Assembly (NCBI GenBank): GCA_938049325.1
Contig: CALICC010000218.1
Span: forward strand, 1 to 26,615
Length of the DNA: 26,615 bases
DNA from: an uncultured Ilumatobacter sp.
GTDB lineage: Bacteria > Actinomycetota > Acidimicrobiia > Acidimicrobiales > Ilumatobacteraceae
Direction of reading: 5' to 3'
Shown: positions 22,539-26,615 of the stretch, piece by piece
How the letters are laid out: each line of letters begins with the position of its first letter
Position numbering within the stretch: the first letter of the stretch is position 1
Program-made: the position numbers and the translations under genes
The notes under the pieces: generated by a model
The model's database searches: none
Told to the model about the DNA's origin: nothing
The model's input: only the letters and a program-made list of their open reading frames with translations

Positions 22539-24380
22539 TCAGTCGTACATCGCCTCGATCTCGTCGGCGTAGCGAGCGTTCACACCGCGGCGCTTGAGCT
22601 TCGAGGTCGGGGTGAGCATGTCGGAGTCGGGCAACCACTCTTCGCTGAACAGCGCGAACTTCTTGATCTGCTCGACTCGCGCGAACTTCTCGTTCGCGGC
22701 GTCGACGCCGGCTTGCACCGCAGCGAGAACATCGGGGTCCGACGCCAGGTCTTCGAGCGACATGGCGTCCTTGCCGTTCGCCGCTGCCCACACCGGAGCG
22801 GCTTCGGGGTCGAGCACGAGGATCGCCACCACGTATTTGCGGTTGTCGCCGATCGCGGCTGCCTGGCCGATGAGCGGAATGGTCTTGAGCTCGGCTTCGA
22901 GGTTGGCGGGGCTGATGTTCTTGCCGCCCGCGGTGATGATCAATTCCTTCTTGCGATCGACGATCTTCACGTAACCCTCGTCGTCGATCTCGCCGATGTC
23001 GCCGGTATGGAACCACCCGTCGACCAACACTTCAGCGGTCTTGTCGGGCTGGTTGAGGTATCCCTGGAACACGTTGCCGCCGCGGCAGATCACTTCGCCA
23101 TCTTCGGCGAGGGCGACTTCCATGCCGTGCGCTCCACGGCCGACCGAGCCGATCTTGTTGCGCTCGGGTGACCAGGTGAGCGGTCCGGTGGTTTCGGACA
23201 GGCCGTAGATCTCGGTGAGGTTGACGCCGATGGCGTGGTACCACTCGAGGATCGCGTTCGGAATCGGAGCAGCTCCGGTGACGCCGACGTCGATCGCATC
23301 GAGCCCGACGAGGGCACGCACGTTGGCGAACGCGGCGTCGTCGAGGAACTGGAGCGTCTCGCGTTCCTCGGTGGTGCGTTCCCGACCGAAGCTCTCGCGC
23401 TGGATCTTGGCGGCGGCCGCGACCGCATCGTCGAACTGCGCCTTGCGGTCTGGGTCAGCACCGAGCGCGGCGTTGACACCGTTGTAGATCTTCTCCCACA
23501 CGCGAGGCACACCGAACAGGATCTGCGGGTGCACCTCGCCGAGGTAGGGACTCAGGAGGCCGGGGTCGGGGCAGCAGAACACGTCGTACCCGACGATCAT
23601 GCCCGAGTAGTGGCTCATTGCTCGCTCGGCGATGTGGGCCATCGGCAGATACGACACGGTGCGCAAGCCGACATACCCGTCCGGGAACGCGGGAGCGAGC
23701 GAGGTCTTCAGGATCTCGATCGCGTACATCACGTTGTACTGCGTGATCATCACGCCTTTGGGCGGGCCGGTGGTGCCGCTGGTGTAGATCAGCGTCGCGA
23801 TGTCGCTCGGGTCGGTGGCCGCTGCGAGCGCATCGAGGTCGGCTTCACCGGACTCGAACAGGTCCGACGTCGGGAACACACCGTCGGGCAGGTCGCCCGA
23901 CGGCGGGTTGAGCACGTAGATCCGCTGCAGGTTCGGCAGCTGATCGCGCACGGCCAACATGCGCTGCAAGAAGGTGTCGTCTTCCAGGATCGCGACTTCG
24001 GCCTCGGCGTGGCCGGAGAGGTATTGGATTTCCTCCGGCGACGACGAGTTGTAGATGCTGACCGGCGTGGCCCGCACGAACTGTGCCGCGGTGTCGAACC
24101 AGTGGAAGTCGGGGATGTTGCGCATCATCAGCAGCACCCGGTCACCTGCGCCGACTCCGGCCGCGGTCAGCCCGGCGGCGACCTTCGCGACGTTTGCCGC
24201 GTACTCGCCGAATGTGGTGTCGATCCATGACGACTCACCGGTCATGGCGTGCAGCGCTGGCTTGTTTCCGTGCTCGCCAACGAGCTTCAAGAACTCCTTC
24301 GGCGCGGTCGTGCCGGCCACCTTTGCGTCGATTTCTTCGATGGTTGCCAGCGTCGTGAGCCCAGTCATGGGCGACATCAT
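22539..24380 (-). CDS. Long-chain fatty acid-CoA ligase (AMP-binding)
   Basis: This 613-aa adenylate-forming enzyme is of the FadD15/ACSL type. It makes acyl-AMP from a fatty acid and ATP and transfers the acyl group to CoA. The P-loop YTSGTTGPPKG starts at Tyr199; EIYGLSETTGP is the A5 motif; GWFHTGDIG holds Asp461 (ribose contact), followed by DRKKELIITAGGKNISP. The C-terminal PTSKLKRRG (Lys594/Lys596) marks the catalytic lysine region. The length is normal for the family. ATGs at 24380, 24377 and 24368 are possible; GAGGAG 11 bases upstream favours 24380. It converges with marR (25 bases apart) and diverges from the small gene at 24482. Confidence 0.93.
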   Translation of the reverse strand: MMSPMTGLTTLATIEEIDAKVAGTTAPKEFLKLVGEHGNKPALHAMTGESSWIDTTFGEYAANVAKVAAGLTAAGVGAGDRVLLMMRNIPDFHWFDTAAQFVRATPVSIYNSSSPEEIQYLSGHAEAEVAILEDDTFLQRMLAVRDQLPNLQRIYVLNPPSGDLPDGVFPTSDLFESGEADLDALAAATDPSDIATLIYTSGTTGPPKGVMITQYNVMYAIEILKTSLAPAFPDGYVGLRTVSYLPMAHIAERAMSHYSGMIVGYDVFCCPDPGLLSPYLGEVHPQILFGVPRVWEKIYNGVNAALGADPDRKAQFDDAVAAAAKIQRESFGRERTTEERETLQFLDDAAFANVRALVGLDAIDVGVTGAAPIPNAILEWYHAIGVNLTEIYGLSETTGPLTWSPERNKIGSVGRGAHGMEVALAEDGEVICRGGNVFQGYLNQPDKTAEVLVDGWFHTGDIGEIDDEGYVKIVDRKKELIITAGGKNISPANLEAELKTIPLIGQAAAIGDNRKYVVAILVLDPEAAPVWAAANGKDAMSLEDLASDPDVLAAVQAGVDAANEKFARVEQIKKFALFSEEWLPDSDMLTPTSKLKRRGVNARYADEIEAMYD

Positions 24381-24391
24381 CGCACGTGTTG

Positions 24392-24397
24392 CTCCTC
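24392..24397 (-). promoter_or_regulatory. GAGGAG ribosome-binding site of the acyl-CoA ligase
   Basis: Reads GAGGAG on the minus strand, 11 bases before the ATG at 24380. The spacing is rather long, so the start remains slightly uncertain. Confidence 0.4.
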
Positions 24398-24460
24398 TGC
24401 CTCAATGGGCGACGAAATCGTCCCGAAGGGCCGTCGACAGGGATCTTCCGTGCTCGGTCG

Positions 24461-24475
24461 GACGGTCGTACCGTC
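24461..24475 (+). promoter_or_regulatory. -10 TACCGT within a small palindrome
   Basis: TACCGT at 24469-24474 lies seven bases before the ATG at 24482. It is embedded in the inverted repeat gacggt-cgt-accgtc (24461-24475), which could be an operator. No good -35 is seen. Confidence 0.4.
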
Positions 24476-24481
24476 GACGAC

Positions 24482-24655
24482 ATGAGCGAACCCGTCGCCA
24501 CCGACATCAGCGTGCAAATTGAAGTCAGTACCGAGACTCAATTCGAGCTCACCCCCGAATGGGTCGCGTATCTGGAGGGCAACGACCCGCCCGCGATGAT
24601 CGCCGGGATCGACCCTTCGATCTCACACGCGCCGAACGATTCGCGGATGGCCTGA
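24482..24655 (+). CDS. 57-aa acidic protein of unknown function
   Basis: I do not recognise this product. It starts MSEPVATDISVQIEVS, continues with FELTPEWVAYLEGNDPP and ends in SHAPNDSRMA. It is acidic, has no Cys, and has no membrane or signal segment. The ATG is preferred to in-frame upstream codons because TACCGT lies seven bases before it, as at other leaderless starts here. Its TGA overlaps the Shine-Dalgarno of the next gene by one base, and the gap to that gene is 10 bases, so the two are almost certainly one operon and may act together. It runs divergently from the acyl-CoA ligase. Confidence 0.6.
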   Translation: MSEPVATDISVQIEVSTETQFELTPEWVAYLEGNDPPAMIAGIDPSISHAPNDSRMA

Positions 24656-24660
24656 AGGAG
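24655..24660 (+). promoter_or_regulatory. Shine-Dalgarno of the PG-binding gene
   Basis: AAGGAG, five bases before the ATG at 24666. It shares its first A with the TGA of the upstream 57-aa gene, which suggests translational coupling. Confidence 0.75.
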
Positions 24661-24665
24661 TATCG

Positions 24666-25382
24666 ATGTCGAATCCAACACTTGCCGAAGGTTCCGGCGA
24701 CGCCGAATGGGTGCGCTACGCCCAGGAACTCCTCATTCGCCACCTGGCCGACGACGCCGCAGCCGGGCACATCGTGCTCAGCGCGGTCGATGGAGATTTC
24801 GGCCCGCTGACCGCAGCGTCGGTCAGGTACCTGCAGGCGCTCGACGGGCTCGGTGGTGAGCCGGGGGTGATCGGAGACGCTGAGTGGGAGTTGCTCGAGT
24901 CCGAGCCGGTGGCCGTGCCCAGTCCGGACGGCGAGCCGGGCAACTCGGACCCGATCGATCTCACCGTCCCGTTCGAGCTGGTGTTGGGCTGGCCACAGCT
25001 CCGCGCCGACATGTTCGAGTCGACGATCGAGAGCGTCGATCTGGAGTCGCACCCCGGTGCGTCGTTGACGTTTCTCGAACCCGTGAGCCAGCTCTTCGGC
25101 ACGGGTGGAATGCAGTGGTTGCAACACGAGTTCCGACAGAATCCGCGAGTGTTCGTGGAGCCCGCGACGCGAGCGATCATCGACTGGGGTGACGGGCCGG
25201 TGTTGGGCGCCGACATGACACTGAATACCGGCGTGGAGTTTCGCGACCTCACCCTGCGAGTGCAAGGCCAAGTCAATGGTCGCATCAGCCCGTTCGCCGA
25301 AGGCGGACCGACCGGCTCGTTCTCGGGCAGTGGGATGCTCCTGCTCGACATTCACATCGGTGGTGCGCACACCGACGAGTGA
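24666..25382 (+). CDS. Peptidoglycan-binding-domain protein with novel C-terminal domain
   Basis: In this 238-aa protein, residues about 12-78 resemble a PG_binding_1 repeat: WVRYAQELLIRHL, then VDGDFGPLTAASVRYLQALDGLGGEPGVIGDAEWELL, with the DGxFGPxT hallmark. A Pro- and Asp-rich linker follows (about 79-98). The remaining 140 residues form a domain I do not recognise, rich in beta-type segments, with TVPFELVLGWPQL, a QWLQHEFRQNP stretch and alternating strands near the C terminus. No signal peptide or transmembrane helix is present, which is odd for a wall-binding protein. It is acidic overall. It is the second gene of a pair with the 57-aa protein. It might be exported by a non-Sec route, released on lysis, or use the domain for another ligand. 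Confidence 0.75.
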   Translation: MSNPTLAEGSGDAEWVRYAQELLIRHLADDAAAGHIVLSAVDGDFGPLTAASVRYLQALDGLGGEPGVIGDAEWELLESEPVAVPSPDGEPGNSDPIDLTVPFELVLGWPQLRADMFESTIESVDLESHPGASLTFLEPVSQLFGTGGMQWLQHEFRQNPRVFVEPATRAIIDWGDGPVLGADMTLNTGVEFRDLTLRVQGQVNGRISPFAEGGPTGSFSGSGMLLLDIHIGGAHTDE

Positions 25383-25473
25383 GCGGTGCCGGCAGTCGGC
25401 TCGTTCCCCTGCAAACGCGCAGCTGATGTGGTGGGGATTCGGCATGGCCAGATCGCCGAGAACTTGCGAGTTG

Positions 25474-26319
25474 CTATGGAGGCGAAGGCGTGTCCTCGAG
25501 CCAAGTCCGCAGATCCGCAGACCGTTCCGCATCAGGGTCTGCTTCGAATGCCATCAACACGAGCGACTCGAAGTTCATGGCGAGCGCCGACCAGACCTGC
25601 GTCTCGCCGTGCGCACCGGTGGGGCGGCTGATCTCTCGGAGTGACGGGTTGTACCTCACCCGCGCGACCACGCCGTGCGCAGCCGACGCCGCGAGCCCAC
25701 CAAAGACAGACCAGCTCATTCCGCGACGGAGCCGGAGCCCGAACGTGGTGGCGAATACACGACCGAGCTGAGCGTATTGCTTGCCCTGCGCCTCCTCGTT
25801 GGCTTCGAGAATTCTCGCCATGTCTGGATTCTCATCGGGCTCAGTGTTGCCAGCGGCGAGGGCAACGAGGTAGAGGAACGCTCGGTGATCGGCGAGCGCA
25901 AGCTCCAGATTCACCTCGCCGGCACGGCGAATCACACCTCGTGCGATGCGCGCAAGATCGACAGCCGACCGATCCCCGAGGTCGGGGCGCTCGTTGCCGA
26001 ACACGTCAGCGAGCGCATCGCGCGAGTCACTTGCGACGTCGCTCAAGAGATGCGCAACGAGTTGACGGCGAAAGTTGGCCTGCGGATCGAGGACGCCCGA
26101 CTCGAACGCTCGATATGCGGACGTTCTCGGCACCCCAGCCTCGAGGATCGCATCCTGCAGCGAAACGCGCTCGATTCCGAGCGACAGTCCACGTTCACGC
26201 AGCAGGAGATAGCCGGCTCCGATGACCAACTGCAGCGTCTCATCGAGCGAATAGCGACGCTTCTTTCCGCGTGGCCGACTGAGATCTTCGACCGACCTCG
26301 AGTTTGCATCCGTCTCCAT
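25474..26319 (-). CDS. TetR-like transcriptional regulator
   Basis: This 281-aa protein has a basic N-terminal stretch (RPRGKKRRYS) and a TetR-type DNA-binding domain. Helix-turn-helix residues about 53-72 read SLQDAILEAGVPRTSAYRAF. The C-terminal ligand-binding part is longer than the common 190-220 aa total and is not assignable. The ATG at 26319 is preceded by TATCCT on the same strand with nine bases between, suggesting a near-leaderless transcript. It diverges from a secreted-protein gene 45 bases away, whose promoter overlaps the TetR start region, so mutual or autoregulation is plausible. The effector is unknown. Confidence 0.8.
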   Translation of the reverse strand: METDANSRSVEDLSRPRGKKRRYSLDETLQLVIGAGYLLLRERGLSLGIERVSLQDAILEAGVPRTSAYRAFESGVLDPQANFRRQLVAHLLSDVASDSRDALADVFGNERPDLGDRSAVDLARIARGVIRRAGEVNLELALADHRAFLYLVALAAGNTEPDENPDMARILEANEEAQGKQYAQLGRVFATTFGLRLRRGMSWSVFGGLAASAAHGVVARVRYNPSLREISRPTGAHGETQVWSALAMNFESLVLMAFEADPDAERSADLRTWLEDTPSPP

Positions 26320-26333
26320 TTGAGATTTAGGAT
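26304..26333 (+). promoter_or_regulatory. Candidate promoter of the secreted-protein gene
   Basis: TTGCAT (26304-26309), an 18-bp spacer and TAGGAT (26328-26333) fit a housekeeping promoter. The -35 lies inside the tetR coding start, and the -10 overlaps the tetR -10 on the other strand. Confidence 0.45.
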
Positions 26334-26334
26334 A
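26329..26334 (-). promoter_or_regulatory. -10 element of the tetR-like gene
   Basis: TATCCT on the minus strand, nine bases before the ATG at 26319. It overlaps the divergent TAGGAT -10. No clear -35 is visible. Confidence 0.4.
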
Positions 26335-26364
26335 CCAAATTCCAAACGACGGACGGGGTCAGTC

Positions 26365-26615
26365 ATGCAAGTTCAAGGGGCAACCGGGTCACACGTCAGG
26401 CGGCGCAACACTTCATTGCTGCTCGCCGCGGCACTCATCGTTGGATTGTTGTCGCCCGTGGATCGGCAGGCCGACGCGGCAACCGCTGCCTCGACCACCA
26501 GCACGGTGCACGCCGCAGCGGGTCCTGCGGCACTCGCCCAGACCAGCGCCTCGCCGCCGATCACCGTTTCGGTGGTGTCGGGGGGAGACGACGTGGAACA
26601 ACACGGATCTTCGTG
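26365..26615 (+). CDS. Secreted protein, N-terminal part (cut by window end)
   Basis: The frame opens with ATG at 26365 and stays open to the last base (83 codons). Residues 1-39 form a typical Sec signal peptide: the basic n-region SHVRRRN, the hydrophobic core TSLLLAAALIVGLLSP, and a likely cut after ADA (QADA/ATAAS). The mature start is Ala-, Ser- and Thr-rich, as in many exported actinobacterial proteins, and reaches VSVVSGGDDV at the edge. No domain is visible yet, so the function cannot be stated. No Shine-Dalgarno is obvious before the ATG. It diverges from the TetR-like regulator, which may control it. Confidence 0.75.
   Translation, partial: MQVQGATGSHVRRRNTSLLLAAALIVGLLSPVDRQADAATAASTTSTVHAAAGPAALAQTSASPPITVSVVSGGDDVEQHGSS

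Overview
The window is high-GC, densely packed bacterial DNA. Most likely it comes from an actinomycete, and an Acidimicrobiia (Ilumatobacter-like) marine lineage is my best guess. The guess rests on a giant SdrD_B-type surface protein with an LPxTG signal, a mycothiol-type maleylpyruvate isomerase relative, an HspR/HAIR-like site before lon, and many GTG/TTG starts placed 6-9 nt after a TAnnnT hexamer, as in leaderless actinobacterial mRNAs. The taxon is inference; no rRNA or tRNA gene is present.

Layout. (1) 1-11509, + strand: the 3' part of one enormous surface-protein gene, whose start lies before the window. It has an N-terminal cysteine-containing domain, 21 SdrD_B/Cna_B-like beta modules rich in Asp/Asn loops, and a C-terminal LPATG sorting signal. 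An internal multi-module block is present twice. (2) 11510-16654: ordinary single genes. These are a 70-aa unknown, a maleylpyruvate-isomerase-like DinB-fold protein, an O-methyltransferase-like enzyme, an MBL-fold hydrolase, a DUF4188 protein (-), an AlkB-like dioxygenase, and a PaaI-type thioesterase with a VOC protein as a - strand pair. (3) 16655-16886: a divergent intergenic region with a perfect 20-bp-arm hairpin and GT-rich short tandem repeats. (4) 16887-22513, + strand: an FAD/NAD(P) ferredoxin-reductase-type oxidoreductase, then lon, a class III aminotransferase and a MarR regulator in tight succession. The lon promoter carries a HAIR-like heat-shock operator, and Lon has an unusual repeat-containing insertion before Walker A. 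(5) 22539-24380, - strand: a long-chain acyl-CoA ligase. (6) 24482-25382, + strand: a 57-aa unknown and a peptidoglycan-binding-domain protein without a signal peptide. (7) 25474-26319, - strand: a TetR-type regulator, divergent from a secreted-protein gene cut off by the window end.

The genes do not form one pathway. The clearest functional units are the lon-aminotransferase-marR cluster, the thioesterase-VOC pair and the small-peptide/PG-binding pair. No stretch longer than 300 bases lacks a gene. The most informative observations are the modular structure of the giant adhesin, the HAIR-like site and insertion of lon, the palindromic element at 16742-16784, and the two-gene PG-binding cassette of unknown role.
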